Assembly (NCBI RefSeq): GCF_949987515.2
Contig: NC_082687.1
Span: forward strand, 21,064,148-21,128,147
Direction of reading: 5' to 3'
Length of the DNA stretch: 64,000 nucleotides
From: Delphinus delphis
Taxonomy: Eukaryota; Chordata; Mammalia; Artiodactyla; Delphinidae
The notes beneath the pieces are model-generated. The model saw only the letters and a program-made list of their open reading frames with translations. It did not search any database and had not been told where the DNA came from. Both the position numbers and the translations under genes were made by a program. How positions within the stretch are numbered: the first letter of the stretch is position 1; each line of letters begins with the position of its first letter. Positions 34,765 to 46,800 of this stretch are shown piece by piece.

Positions 34765-37700
34765 TTAAATTCCATATATATGTGTTAGCATACGGTATTT
34801 GTCTCTCTCTTTCTGACTTACTTCACTCTGTATGACAGACTCTAGGTTTATCCACCTCATTACTAATAGCTCAATTTCGTTCCTTTTTATGGCTGAGTAA
34901 TATTCCATTGTATATATGTGCCACATCTTCTTTATCCATTCATCCAATGATGGACACTTAGGTTGTTTCCATCTCCGGGCTATTGTAAATAGAGCTGCAA
35001 TGAACATTTTGGCAAATGACTCTTTTTGAATTATGGTTTTCTCAGGGTACATGCCCAGTAGTGGGATTGCTGAGCCATATGGTAGTTCTACTTGTAGTTT
35101 TTTAAGGAAACTCCATACTGTTCTCCACAGTGGCTGTATCAATTTACATTCCTACAAACAGTGCAAGAGGGTTCCATTTTCTCCACACCCTCTCCAGCAT
35201 TTATTGTTTGTAGATTTTTTGATGATGGCCATTCTGACTGGTGTGAGATGATATCTCATTGTAGTTTTGATTTGCATTTCTCTAATCATTAGTGATGTTG
35301 AGCATTCTTTCATGTGTTTGTTGGCAGTCTGTATATCTTCTTCGGAGAAATGTCTATTTAGGTCTTCTGCTCATTTCTGGATTGGGTTGTTTGTTTTTTT
35401 GTTATTAAGCTGCATGAGCTGCTTATAAATTTTGGAGATTAATCCTTTGTCAGTTGCTTCATTTGCAAATATTTTCTCCCATTCTGAGGGTTGTCTTTTG
35501 GCCTTGTTTATGGTTTCCTTTGCTGTGCAAAAGCTTTGAAGTTTCATTAGGTCCCATTTGTTTATTTTTGTTTTTATTTCCATTTCTCTAGGAGGTGGGT
35601 CAAAAAGGATCTTGCTGTGATTTATGTTATAGAGTGTCCTGCCTATATTTTCCTCTAAGAGTTTGAGAGTTTCTGGCCTTACATTTAGGTTTTTAATCCA
35701 TTTTGAGCTTATTTTTGTGTATGGTGTTAGGGAGTGATCTAATCTCATACTTTTACATGTACCTGTCCAGTTTTCCCAGCACCACTTATTGAAGAGGCTG
35801 TCCTTTCTCCACTGTATATTCCTGCCTCCTTTATCAAAGATAAGGTGACCATATGTGCGTGGGTTTACCTCTGGGCTTTCTATCCTGTTCCATTGATCTA
35901 TCTTTCTCTTTTTGTGCTAGTACCATACTGTCTTGATTACTGTAGTGTAGTCTGAAGTCAGGAAGCCTGATTCCTCCAGCTTCGTTTTTTGTTCTCAAGA
36001 TTGCTTTGGCTATTCGGGGTCTTCTGTGTTTCCATACAAATTGTGAAATTTTCTGTTCTAGTTCTGTGAAAAATGCCAGTGGTAGTTTCATAGGGATTGC
36101 ATTGAATCTGTAGATTGCTTTGGGTAGTAGAGTCATTTTCACAATGTTGATTTTTCCAATCCAAGAACATGGTATATCTCTCTATCTATTTGTATCATCT
36201 TTAATTTCTTTCATCAGTGTCTTATAATTTTCTGCATACAGGTCTTTTGTCTCCTTAGGTAGGTTTATTCTTAGATATTTTATTCTTTTTGTTGCAATGG
36301 TAAATGGGAGTGTTTTCTTGATTTCACTTTCAGATTTTTCATCATTAGTGTATAGGAATGCCAGAGATTTCTGTGCGTTAATTTTGTATCCTGCTACTTT
36401 ACCAAATTCATTGATTAGCTCTAGTAGTTTTCTGGTAGCATCTTTAGGATTCTCTATGTATAGTATCATGTCATCTGCAAACAGTGACAGCTTTACTTCT
36501 TCTTTTCCGATTTGAATTCCTTTTACTTCCTTTTCTTCTCTGATTGCTGTGGCTAAAACTTCCAAAATTATGTTGAATAAGAGTGGTGAGAGTGGGCAAC
36601 CTTGCCTTGTTCCTGATCTTAGTGGAAATGCTTTCAGTTTTTCACCATTGAGGACGATTTTGGCTGTGGGTTTGTCATATATGGCCTTTACTATGTTGAG
36701 GAAAGTTCCCTCTATGCCTACTTTCTGCATGGTTTTTATCATAAATGGGTGTTGAATTTTGTTGAAAGCTTTCTCTGCATCTATTGAGATGATCATATGG
36801 TTTTTCTCCTTCAATTTGTTAATATGGTGTATCACGTTGATTGATTTGCATATATTGAAGAATCCTTGCATTCCTGGAATAAATCCCACTTGATCATGGT
36901 GTATGATCCGTTTAATGTGCTGTTGGATTCTGCTTGCTAGTATTTTGTTGAGGATTTTTGCATCTATGTTCATCAGTGATATTGGCCTGTAGTTTTCTTT
37001 CTTTGTGACATCTTTGTCTGGTTTTGGTATCAGGGTGATGGTGGCCTCATAGAATCAGTTTGGGAGTGTTCCTCCCTCTGCTATATTTTGGAAGAGTTTG
37101 AGAAGGATAGGTGTTTGTTCTTCTCTAAATGTTTGATAGAATTCACCTGTGAAGCCATCTGGTCCTGGGCTTTTGTTTGTTGGAAGATTTTTAATCACAG
37201 TTTCAATTTCAGTGCTTGTGATTGGTCTGTTCATATTTTCTATTTCTTCCTCATTCAGTCTTGGCAGTTGTGCATTTCTAAGAATTTGTCCATTTCTTCC
37301 AGGTTGTCCATTTTAGTGGCACAGAGTTGCTTGTAGTAATCTCTCATGATCTTTTGTATTTCTGCAGTGTCACTTGTTACTTCTCCTTTTTCATTTCTAA
37401 TTCTATTGAATTGAGTCTTCTCCCTTTTTTCCTTGATGAGTCTGGCTAATGGTTTATCAATTTTGTTTATCTTCTCAAAGAATCAGCTTTTAGTTTTATT
37501 GATCTTTGCTATCATTTCCTTCATTTCTTTTTCATTTATTTCTGATCTGATCTTTATGATTTCTTTCCTTCTGCTAACTTTGGGGTTTTTTTGTTCTTCT
37601 TTCTCTAATTGCTTTAGGTGCAAGGTTAGGTTGTTTATTCGAGATGTTTCCTGCTTCTTAAGGTAGGATTGTATTGCTATAAACTTCCTCTTAGAACTGC

Positions 37701-38573
37701 TTTTGCTGCATCCCATAGATTTTGGGTCGTCGTGTCTCCATTGTCATTTGTTTCTAGGTATTTTTTGATTTCCTCTTTGATTTCTTCAGTGATCACTTCG
37801 TTATTAAGTAGTGTATTGTTTAGCCTCCATGTGTTTGTATTTTTTACAGATCGTTTCCTGTAATTGATATCTAGTCTCATAGTGCTGTGGTCGGAAAAGA
37901 TATTTGATACAATTTCAATTTTCTTAAATTTACCAAGGCTTGATTTGTGACCCAAGATATGATCTATCCTGGAGAATGTTCCATGAGCACTTGAGAAAAA
38001 TGTGTATTCTGTTGTTTTTGGATGGAATGTCCTACAAATAACAATTAAGTCCATCTTGTTTAATGTATCATTTAAAGCTTGTGTTTCCTTATTTATTTTC
38101 ATTTTGGATGATCTGTCCATTGGTGAAAGTGGAGTGTTAAAGTCCCCTACTATGAATGTGTTACTGTTGATTTCCCCTTTCATGGCTGTTAGCATTTGCC
38201 TTATGTATTGAGGTGCTCCTATGTTGGGTGCATAAATATTTACAATTGTTATATCTTCTTCTTGGATCGATCCCTTGATCATTATGTAGTGTCCTTCTTT
38301 GTCTCTTCTAATAGTCTTTATTTTAAAGTCTATTTTGTCTGATATGAGAATTGCCACTCCAGCTTTCTTTTGGTTTCCATTTGCATGAAATATCTTTTTC
38401 CATCCCCTTACTTTCAGTCTGTATGTGTCCCTAGGTCTGAAGTGGGTCTCTTGTAGACAGCAAATATATGGGTCTTCTTTTTGTATCCATTCAGCCAATC
38501 TGTGTCTTTTGGTGGGAGCATTTAGTCCATTTACATTTAAGATAATTATTGATATGTATGCTCCTATTCCCAT
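34765..38573 (-). pseudogene. L1 ORF2 (endonuclease/reverse transcriptase), broken
   Basis: The endonuclease part (38573 to about 37690) is intact and shows LNVNGLN, QETH, NIYAPN, GDFNT, RIDHILG and SDHS, which are the catalytic or contact motifs of L1 EN. A one-base deletion near 37690 ends this frame, and a second near 37272 shifts it again. The reverse transcriptase part (36973-36182) holds SIDAEKAFN and the FADD active-site box. Stops occur at about 37483, 37058, 36182 and 35371, and a further frame change lies near 35830-35900. The last segment (35142-34765) is the C-terminal region. ORF2 would be close to the normal length of about 1270 codons, so the element arrived full-length and decayed in place. 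Confidence 0.92.
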
Positions 38574-38631
38574 TTTCTTAATTGCTTTGGGTTCGTTATT
38601 GTAGGTCTTTTCCTTCTCTTGTGTTTCTCGC

Positions 38632-39525
38632 CTAGAGAAGTTCCTTTAGCAGTTGTTGTAGAGCTGGTTTGGTGGTGCTGAACTCTCTCAGCTTTTGCTT
38701 GTCTGGAAAGGTTTTAATTTCTCCATCAAATCTGAATGAGATCCTTGCTGGGTAGAGTAATCTTGGTTGTAGGATTTTCTCCTTCATCACTTTAAATATG
38801 TCCTGCCACTCCCTTCTGGCTTGCAGAGTTTCTGCTGAAAGATCAGCTGTTAACCTTATGGGGATTCCCTTGTGTGTTATTTGTTGTTTTTCCCTTGCTG
38901 CTTTTAATATGCTTTCTTTGTATTTAATTTTTGACAGTTTGATTAATATGTGTCTTTGCATGTTTCTACTTGGATTTATCCTGTATGGGACTCTCTGTGC
39001 TTCCTGGACTTGATTAACTATTTCCTTTCCCATATTAGGGAAGTTTTCAACTATAATCTCTTCCAATATTTTCTCAGTCCCTTTCTTTTTCTCTTCTTCT
39101 TCTGGAACCCCTATAATTTGAATGTTTGTGTGTTTAATGTTGTCCCAGAGGTCTCTGAGACTGTCCTCAGTTCTTTTCATTCTTTTTTCTTTATTCTGCT
39201 CTGCAGTAGTTATTTCCACTATTTTATCTTCCAGGTCACTTATCCGTTCTTCTGCCTCAGTTATTCTGCTATTGATCCCATCTAGAGTATTTTTAATTTC
39301 ATTTATTGTGTTGTTCATCGTTGTTTGTTTCATCTTTAGTTCTTCTAGGTCCTTGTTAAATGTTTCTTGCATTTTGTCCATTCTATTTCCAAGATTTTGG
39401 ATCATCTTTACTATCATTATTCTAAATTCTTTTTCAGGTAGACTGCCTATTTCTTCTTCATTTGTTAGGTCTGGTGGGTTTTTATCTTGCTCCTTCATCT
39501 GCTGTGTGTTTTTCTGTCTTCTCAT
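38632..39525 (-). CDS. L1 ORF1p, uninterrupted (297 aa)
   Basis: This is the RNA-binding chaperone of the L1 ribonucleoprotein. A basic N-terminal stretch is followed by a heptad-rich coiled coil (about residues 40-125, including [15 protein letters not shown]), then the RRM region starting near [11 protein letters not shown]. The C-terminal domain carries [20 protein letters not shown] and the YPARISF segment. The frame ends normally, 58 bp before ORF2. At 297 residues it is somewhat shorter than human ORF1p (338), mostly in the coiled coil. It has no stop or frameshift, in contrast with the decayed ORF2 of the same element. Expression is not shown. Confidence 0.9.
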   Translation of the reverse strand: MRRQKNTQQMKEQDKNPPDLTNEEEIGSLPEKEFRIMIVKMIQNLGNRMDKMQETFNKDLEELKMKQTTMNNTINEIKNTLDGINSRITEAEERISDLEDKIVEITTAEQNKEKRMKRTEDSLRDLWDNIKHTNIQIIGVPEEEEKKKGTEKILEEIIVENFPNMGKEIVNQVQEAQRVPYRINPSRNMQRHILIKLSKIKYKESILKAAREKQQITHKGIPIRLTADLSAETLQARREWQDIFKVMKEKILQPRLLYPARISFRFDGEIKTFPDKQKLREFSTTKPALQQLLKELL

Positions 39526-40280
39526 TTTGCTTATCTTACTGTGTTTGGGGTCTCTTTTTTGCAGGCTGCAGGTTCGTAGTTCCCGTTGTTTTTGGTGTCT
39601 GTCCCCAGTGGCTAAGGTTGGTTCAGTGGGTTCTGTAGGCTTCCTGGTGGAGGGGACTAGTGCCTGTGTTCTGGTGGATGAGGCTGGATCTTGTCTTTCT
39701 GGTGGGCAGGTCCACGTCTGGTGGTGTGTTTTGGGGTGTCCGTGGACTTATGATTTTAGGCAGCCTCTCTGCTAACGGGTGGCGTTGTGTTCCTGTCTTG
39801 CTAGTTGTTTGGCGTAGGATGTCCAGCACTGTAGCTTGGTGGTCGTTGAGTGAAGCTGGGTGCTGGTGTTGAGATGGAGATCTCTGGGAGATTTTCGCCG
39901 TTTGATATTATGTGGAGCTGGGAGGTCTGTTGTGGACCAGTGTCCTGACGTTGGCTCTCCCTCCACAGAGGCACAGCACTGACTCCTGGCTGCAGCACCA
40001 AGAGCCTTTCATCCACACTCCTTAATCTGGGATGATTCGTTGTCTATTCATATATTCCACAGATGCAGGGTACACCAAGTTGTTTGTGGAGCTTTAATCC
40101 GCTGCTCCTGAGGCTGCTGGCAGAGATTTCCCTTTCTCTTCTTTGTTCTCACAGCCCTCAGGGTTCAGCTTTGGATTTGGACCTGCCTCTGCGAGTAGGT
40201 CGCTGGAGGGCGTCTGTTCTTCGCTCAGACAGGACGGGGTTAAAGGAGCCGCTGATTTGGCGGCTCTGGCTCACTCAGGC

Positions 40281-40370
40281 CGGGGCGGGGGGGGGGGGGG
40301 GGTGGTGGGGGGGGGTGGTGGGGGGGGTGGGCACGGAGTGCGGGGGGGGAGGGGCACGGAGTGCGGGGCG
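40281..40370 (+). repeat. G-rich low-complexity tract
   Basis: Near-continuous G runs are broken by GGTGGTGG and by two copies of GGCACGGAGTGCGGGG. The tract lies inside the L1 5' UTR, so the L1 sense strand is C-rich here. Its length in the assembly may be unreliable. Confidence 0.85.
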
Positions 40371-41243
40371 GCCGAGGCCTGCGTGACGTTGCACCGGCCT
40401 GAGGCACGCCGTGCGTTCTCCCGGGGGAGTTGTCCCTGGATCCCCGGACCCTGGCAGTGGCGGGCTGCACAGGCTCCCCGGAAGGGGGGTGTGGATAGTG
40501 ACCTGTGCTCGCACACAGGCCCCTTGGTGGCGGCAGCAGCAGCCTTAGCGTCTCCCGCCCGTCTCTGGGGTCAGCGCTGTTAGCCGCGGCTCACGCCCGT
40601 CTCTGGAGCTCCTTTAAGCGGCGCTCTTAATCCCCTCTTCTCGCGCACCAGGAAACAAAGAGGGAAGAAAATGTCTCTTGCCTCTTCGGCAGGTCCAGAC
40701 TTTTCCCCGGACTCCCTCCCGGCTAGCCGTGGCGCACTAACCCCCTGCAGTGTTCACGCCACCAACCCCAGTCCTCTCCCGGCGCTCCGACGGAAGCCCG
40801 AGCCTCAGCTCGCAGCCCCGCCCGCCCCGGCGGGTGAGCAGACAAGCCTGTCGGCCTAGTGAGTGTCGGTCGGCTCTGAACCTCTGTGCGGGAGTCTCCC
40901 CGCTTTGCCCTCCGCACCCCTGTTGCTGTGCTCTCCTCCTTGGCTCCGAAGCTTTCCCCCTCCGCCACCCGCAGTCTCCGCCCGCGAAGGGGCTTCCTAG
41001 TGTGTTGAAACCTTTCCTCCTTCACAGCTCCCTCCCACTGGTGCAGGTCCCGTCCCTATCCTTTTGTCTCTGTTTATTCTTTTTTCTTTTGCCCTACCCA
41101 GGTATGTGGGGGGTTTCTTGCCTTTTGGGAGGTCTGAGGTCTTCTGCCAGCGCTCAGTGGGTGCTCTGCAGGAGTTGCTCCACGTGTAGATGTATTTCTG
41201 GTGTATCTGTGGGGAGGAAGGCGATCTCCGCGTCCTACTCCTC

Positions 41244-41252
41244 CGCCATCTT
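41244..41252 (-). promoter_or_regulatory. YY1-type site at L1 5' end
   Basis: AAGATGGCG on the minus strand begins 19 bases into the L1, where human L1 has its YY1 site directing the transcription start. Seen as a sequence match only. Confidence 0.6.
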
Positions 41253-41270
41253 CCCGGAAGCCCCTCCTCC

Positions 41271-41280
41271 ACACAGATAA
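41271..41280. repeat. L1 target-site duplication (5' side)
   Basis: ACACAGATAA directly after the L1 5' end; it pairs with 34403-34412. Confidence 0.85.
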
Positions 41281-41449
41281 ATTTGATTTGCTTATTTAAT
41301 GCATTTGATGAGTGACCCAGAATACTCATGTGTTAGATATTTTAATTAGTAGAATATGAATAGCGTGCGAAACATTTCCCGAAGTGTCTTCTAGATTTAA
41401 GCGTCTTATAAAGGATCTTTGGAGGTTTATTTAGAGGTTCAATCTTCTA

Positions 41450-41640
41450 GACCAGTGATTATCCGACTTTAAAGTGACTTGAGAGGCTGTTAAAAATGCA
41501 GGTTTCTTGGTGCCACTTTCTCAGTTTGATTTAGTTGCCCAAGGTAGGGCCCAGATTGGGACACACGCTGGCAGCACAGGCATCTAAAGAAATATAATAA
41601 AAACCTCTGATTTCTCTAAGGTAGTTGGTCTAGCATCCCC
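41450..41640. mobile_element. MER5-like hAT fragment
   Basis: 'ctagaccagtgattatccgac', 'ggctgttaaaaatgcagg' and 'agggcccagattgggacac' resemble a MER5/MER20-type element. Confidence 0.45.
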
Positions 41641-42340
41641 AGTTTTTATAAATTCTGATCTAGAAGAACAATTCTGTCGGAGTCCTGAAATTCTGAAGTT
41701 GTTTGTTTGATTAAAAAAATATACACACACACAAACCCAATGTCAATATCAAATGTTCCTGAGCTGATTGGTGATACTCTGGGACAGCTCATCAACAGGA
41801 CTAAGAAACAAAGCTCTAGATAGAGATATTTCAAAGCGCAGAGGATCTTGAATACTGCAGGAGCTCGCTGCATTTCTACAAGACTTTGCATGAAAACGTT
41901 TATTTTTTATCTTTTCATTCCTCATGAACTGAGGGTGTGCTGTATGCCTGTGTGCCAGGTGCAAAGGAATGGATTCATTCCCCAAAACAGAGACCACATC
42001 AGAAAGTGAACGCATGCCAGCTATATATTGACAAAAGTTGAGTATGTTTGTTTAAAGGGGATCTACATGAAGGGTAGCACAACACACACAAAAAAGAGAT
42101 CTCTTATCACAAATCCTGAAATACACCTTGTCAGCCTTATATACTCCTAAGAGAGAAAACAACTTTATTACATAATAAAAGTCATATGAATTTAAATACA
42201 CACACACACACAATTTTCCTGAGAGCCAAGAGTTTAAAACCTCTGCTTGTGACCATCCCAGGATAGATACAGCTTCTCTGGACCTAGTCAGTAGGAAATG
42301 ACGGGTCTCCGGAGCGGATGTCAGTTAAAAACCTCTGTTC
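41641..42340. other. Unrecognised intron segment with short CA runs
   Basis: CA runs at 41723-41734 and 42199-42212. Otherwise nothing recognised. Confidence 0.4.
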
Positions 42341-42342
42341 TT

Positions 42343-42490
42343 GGGACTTCCCTGGTTGTCCAGTGGTTAGGACTCAGCGCTTTCACAGCCGTGTCCCCAG
42401 GTTCAATCCCTGGTCAGGGAACTAAGATACCACAAGCCTCGCGGCAGGGCCAAAACAAAACAAAACAAACAAACAAAAAACAACAACAAC
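42343..42490 (+). mobile_element. CHR-type SINE (short form)
   Basis: GGGACTTCCCTGGTTGTCCA, the B-box GGTTCAATCCC and a CAAA/CAACAA-type tail. Imperfect duplication: AAAACCTCTGTTCT before, AAAACTCTCTTCT after. Confidence 0.9.
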
Positions 42491-42503
42491 AAAACTCTCT
42501 TCT

Positions 42504-43339
42504 GAAATGCTCCAGGAAGAAAAGGATCATCGCAGAAGGGGCCTTGCCCTCCTGGAAAGCATCTGAAACCTCAACTACAGAGGCCCAAGGGAATGCTGGG
42601 GTACTGCTGAACCCCCAGCCCAAGGGGAACAGGACCTTGAGTTTATTTTTATAAATGACCATGATCGTTTTCCTTTTTGCTATGAGCCAGATTTAAAACT
42701 CTGTTCCTAAGCAGTTTTAGGTATGTACACACAAGAGTGGGCATACCTCTTTTCAGTGTTTGGAACATGGATGCCCACCCAATTCCAGCTGCGAGCTGCC
42801 AAGATAAGAGACTCTTTAAAAGCATTTTAAATCTTTTGTGCGTGGCTGAATTTTTAGGGACGCTTTTATCCTTCAGTTATGCCTAAATTGAACCAACTTT
42901 ATCCACAACAACACATTGAGAATGGATCATAAAACAACAGGAGCAGTGGCAATGAAGGTCCTTGACACTGAGAAACACTAAGTCCCAAGATCTCCTCAAA
43001 TCTCCATATTTCCAAATACATGAATGTTCATAGAGGCTCTTGGCTTTCTCTCAGTTGAATGAATAAAGTATATGTTCATCACAAGTCACATGAATTCTGT
43101 GTACTTTTTATATCTGAACTAATGAGGTTTTTCACGTGCTCCATACATGTAGTCCAAACTGGTGTTTCAATGAATTTATTAGCTACTCATTAAAACCGAG
43201 ATTGTTATCTCTGCAAATGCCAAGGTTATATGACTTTCAAATCTCCGCACATAGTTATCAGTAGAAAGCTCTAAACTTCGAAGTTTTTATTAGAGACTTT
43301 GGTTCACTGCTTACTAAATATTTCAAGATTGGCATTTAA
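42504..43339. other. Unrecognised intron segment
   Basis: No gene or repeat was recognised. Confidence 0.4.
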
Positions 43340-43520
43340 TATTGTAATTGGCTGAGAACTTCTAAAGTACCAGACATCACGCTAAAGGCTTTACCTGTAT
43401 TACCTTGGTTAATCCTCACAATACCCCTATGACGAATGAGGAATGGGCTCAGAGAGGATGGTCATTTGTCCCAGGACACACAGCAGAGGCTTACTTGGTT
43501 CCATCTACCTCTCAAATCTG
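43340..43520 (-). mobile_element. MIR SINE fragment
   Basis: 'taaaggctttacctgtattacc', 'gacgaatgaggaatgggctcagagagg' and 'ggacacacagcagagg' are reverse MIR phrases. Confidence 0.65.
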
Positions 43521-45837
43521 CGTTCTCACCTACTGTGCTATTCTGCATCTGATGACTCCTGTTCTGATCAAACACGAGCAAACCTTGCTTAGAAATTCTG
43601 GGAAAGTGTTTTAGACACCTGTGTCGTGACGGCCCTTAGGAGGATGTGTTCATGTTTTTGAGTCAGAGCTGCCCGATTCACAGAAAAGTGTTGTGTTCCT
43701 CTACAAAGAAGGATGTTACTCTGTAAATTTAGCATGTGTTTGAGAAGTGATGATAGCTGAAAACTTCAGGAGGGAGCAGATGTGTGCATCCCGGTGGCAG
43801 CTTCCTTTATTCAGTAGCTTTCTGTAGGAAAAACTCCGCTGAGATCTGCAGTTGCCAGTCGCTATCAGAATACAACAATCTGACACTGAACTGCTCTGTC
43901 TTTTCAGATACATAAACACACGCACACGCGCGCACACACACATTACACTACATTTATTTTTAAGGACAAGAAACAATTTCCTTAGGAATATCTCCTACTA
44001 GAAGTCACGCATACTTTATCTACTCAAACACGCCTGTATGCGTGACCTTGTATTACAATCTGAAACTCCTAATGGCATTTTATTTAGAGCTGTAAAGAAA
44101 TGACAGCGAAGGAGGTCAGGGAAGAAGAAGGGAAAACCATAGGGAGGAAGAGGGCAAATGAAAAGATCAGATCTTATCTACATCCTTCACAGCTGGAGAC
44201 TTACACCGACAGCTCAGACCAAAGAACAGGCATATTGGGACGAAGCATGAGGTTTCAATCTGTTTATTTTCTGGGAGGAGGGAGGCGGGAGGAGAAATAC
44301 TTCAGGAAGGCCGAGTACTTTTCTCTCCCTTGGGTAGGAATCAAGAATATTTTTATTTCAGTGTTTACTCAACATGTCCCTTCTTTTTCAACGAGAAATT
44401 CTTTTTGTTTTTAGCCCTTTCCAGGAGTGCCTCCATGGCACTGAAGTCCCACACCAGTTCAGGGGACGCAAATAGCCCACTGTGCCTGGTCCTGGCACAG
44501 CTGTTGAATAAAATCCCAGCACTTGCTATCTCCTTTTGGAAACAAAAGTATCGAAATAAGATCTCCTAGTCTATAAAAATCCTCTTGTTTCCCTCAAAGA
44601 GGCAGGCGCTGCGCTTCCTCGGGCAGTTGAAGTTCACAGAAAGCAAAGGTAAGAGCTACCCTCCTGGAAGAGAATTCTCCATCTCTCTCTCCCATTCACA
44701 CAGGCGCAAACACATGCAGGCGCAGACACATGCACGCACACACACACACACGCCATCTTAATGAGCAAACAGGACATTTTTCTTATTTCTGGATGGCATC
44801 TGACTCCCACACCTCCATTTCTTAGCAGGTTTTTACCCCAAAGCTGAAAGCTAAGGGACTTGCCTTCATTTGCCAGCAAAGGGATCGCCGTTATTTACAT
44901 CTTTGGAGTAACTTTGTTCACAAATAGGAAACAAGGCTGGAGGAGAGGATTTTTGTCTCTAGGATGAATCCTCCGTGGGTGACGAGGCCCACGTGTAGAG
45001 AGGCGCTTTCTCACATTCAGGCAAACACGGGTATGATTTAACTGGCTCTGAGAATGTTCCAGTGGGCAGAGGCAGGCAGGGCACCACGCACTCAACCCAT
45101 AAACAGCTGGGCTCCTAAGACTGTCGGCCGAGCTTTCATCTGTGGGGAGAAGCTGCTTGGCTTCATCCCACCAGCTGAAATTCATCTTTCAAAAGAAATT
45201 AGACGGAGGTACTGTTGTTATAGCAACAGTCAAAGTCACTTACACAGCCTCTTCCCCACAGCCTCACTATGGCCAGTGATTTCAGTTACGCACAGGGAGT
45301 GACCGAGGCTGAGCCCCGGTGGACCGTTTCTTTGCCCTTTAAAGAGTGGAAGCCTAGATCTCCTATGTCCAATCTGAAGCTAGAAGACCAGATTCTTATG
45401 GTCCACAGAGTTCTCCCAGTCCTGAAACTCGACGAGCAGAGAAGCTCAGAGAAAAACCTTTGCATCTGATGTTTTCATCTCTTGGGTAGGAACTGGACAC
45501 GTGACCACTGAATTTCCTGGGGTTAACCACGTACTAGCGGTTTCAGAATGGGAATTTCCAGTGAGTTTGGTAATGTTGGCCATCACCACCACATTCTCAA
45601 CTTTCGTCCTCCAGGAGTTTATTCTTGGGGGCGTGGAACTCCCAAAATAATAGCCTAGTCCAAGCCCCAGAAACAACAGTCAATTCCAAAATGCCCCTTT
45701 CTTGACAAAAATATACACCTATTACCCAACCTTTCTAGCAAATAACCTTCCCAGGCAGATGGCAACATAACAGTCCACATTCACCCCAGAGGTACCCCAA
45801 GGTGGTAAAAATCTATGAAGCCAGTGCTCACGATGAA
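43521..45837. other. Unique-looking intron segment
   Basis: No gene was recognised. It contains (CA)n-like runs at 43916-43945 and 44697-44752. Moderately GC-rich from 44900 to 45450. Confidence 0.4.
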
Positions 45838-46196
45838 CGTGAACTGTGTCCTCCCCAAATTTGTATGTTAAAGCTCTGACCCCCAACAGCTCAGAACATG
45901 AGGGCGTCTGGAGATAGGATCTTTAATGAGGTCCTATGGGGGGCCCTCATCCAGTCTGATGGGTGTCCTTATAAAAAGAGGAAATTAGGACACAGAAACC
46001 CACAGAAAGAAGACCATGTGAAGATACAGGGAGAAGACGGCCATGGACAAGCCAAAGAGAGAGCTCTCAGAAGAAACCCACCCTGCCGACACCTTGATCT
46101 TGGACTTCTATTCTCCGACCTGTAAAGAAATGCATTCCTGAAGTTTCAGCCACCTAGCCTGTGTGCTACTCTGTTATGGCAAGCCCAACTAATAAT
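45838..46196 (+). mobile_element. MLT1-type MaLR LTR
   Basis: 'gaactgtgtcctccccaaatttgtatg', 'ggagataggatcttt', 'gacaccttgatcttggacttc' and 'gttatggcaagccc' are in the order of an MLT1 LTR. No internal retroviral gene is present. Confidence 0.85.
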
Positions 46197-46279
46197 CTGA
46201 TTTAGACATATCTCTGTCTTCTCAGTATCTTACACAGGTTAAGCATAACTATAACTATTTTAAAGGAAAATCTTGCACG

Positions 46280-46745
46280 GATGTGTTCACACTGTGATTC
46301 AACTAACGGAACACCTACTGTGTGCCAAGTTCTAGATCAGGCACTAGGGTCTCGAGAGTGAACAAGATTCAGTCTCTGACCTCAGGAGCCTTCAGAGTGG
46401 AGGGGAAAGAAGCGGATGAACAAGGACAAGATAATTGGACAGAGATGCCTGTGCTGTGGAAGCCCAAAAGAAGGGCGTGTTACTCAGTCCAGATGAGGTA
46501 AGGCTTCCTGGGGGGACTGGTATGTAAGCTGAGACTTGGAGGATTCAGAGTGAGGAGAAGAAAGCATGGCCTCTAAGTGAAACTCAAGTGGTAGCGTCTG
46601 GCTTGAGCCAGAGTGCAAGGGGGAGGCTGGAGAAGGGAGAGCTATACAGATCATGGAGGGCTTGTCTGCCATGTTAAGAAGTTTGGACTTTATCCAGACG
46701 CTCTGAGAGACACTGGAGGAAAAGGGGTCACTTGCAATGCTAACT
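46280..46745. mobile_element. L2-type LINE fragment
   Basis: 'aacacctactgtgtgccaagttctagatcaggc' through 'ttggactttatccagacgc' resembles old L2 3' sequence. Low certainty on family and strand. Confidence 0.45.
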
Positions 46746-46800
46746 TCTGATTTCACAGTGAGAGACACTGGTTGCAAAAGGTAAGGCATTTGAAGTGATC

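Larger units (their letters stand above)
34413..41270 (-). mobile_element. Full-length L1 (LINE-1), sense to MAML3
   Basis: The element is 6.86 kb and reads on the minus strand. It has a GC-rich 5' UTR (39526-41270), ORF1 (38632-39525), a 58-bp gap, ORF2 (38573 down to 34765), a 3' UTR, an AATAAA signal (34428-34433) and a short A-tail. ACACAGATAA occurs on both flanks (34403-34412 and 41271-41280), so both ends are true insertion ends and the 5' end is not truncated. The 5' end carries a YY1-type AAGATGGCG. ORF1 is open; ORF2 has at least two single-base deletions and several stop codons. It sits in MAML3 intron 1 in the same orientation as the gene. Confidence 0.95.
39526..41270 (-). promoter_or_regulatory. 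L1 5' UTR / internal promoter
   Basis: About 1.74 kb of CpG-rich sequence lies between the L1 5' end and ORF1, the usual place of the L1 internal promoter. It contains a very G-rich block on the plus strand (40281-40370). Long open frames here on the plus strand come from base composition only. Confidence 0.8.

Noticed and set aside
39122..39775. 217-codon plus-strand frame
   Set aside because: Antisense to L1 ORF1 and its 5' UTR. The Ser/Leu/Phe-rich sequence is what the reverse strand of ORF1 always gives.
40143..40583. 146-codon plus-strand frame and opposing Pro-rich frames
   Set aside because: Produced by the G-rich tract and CpG-rich 5' UTR of the L1.
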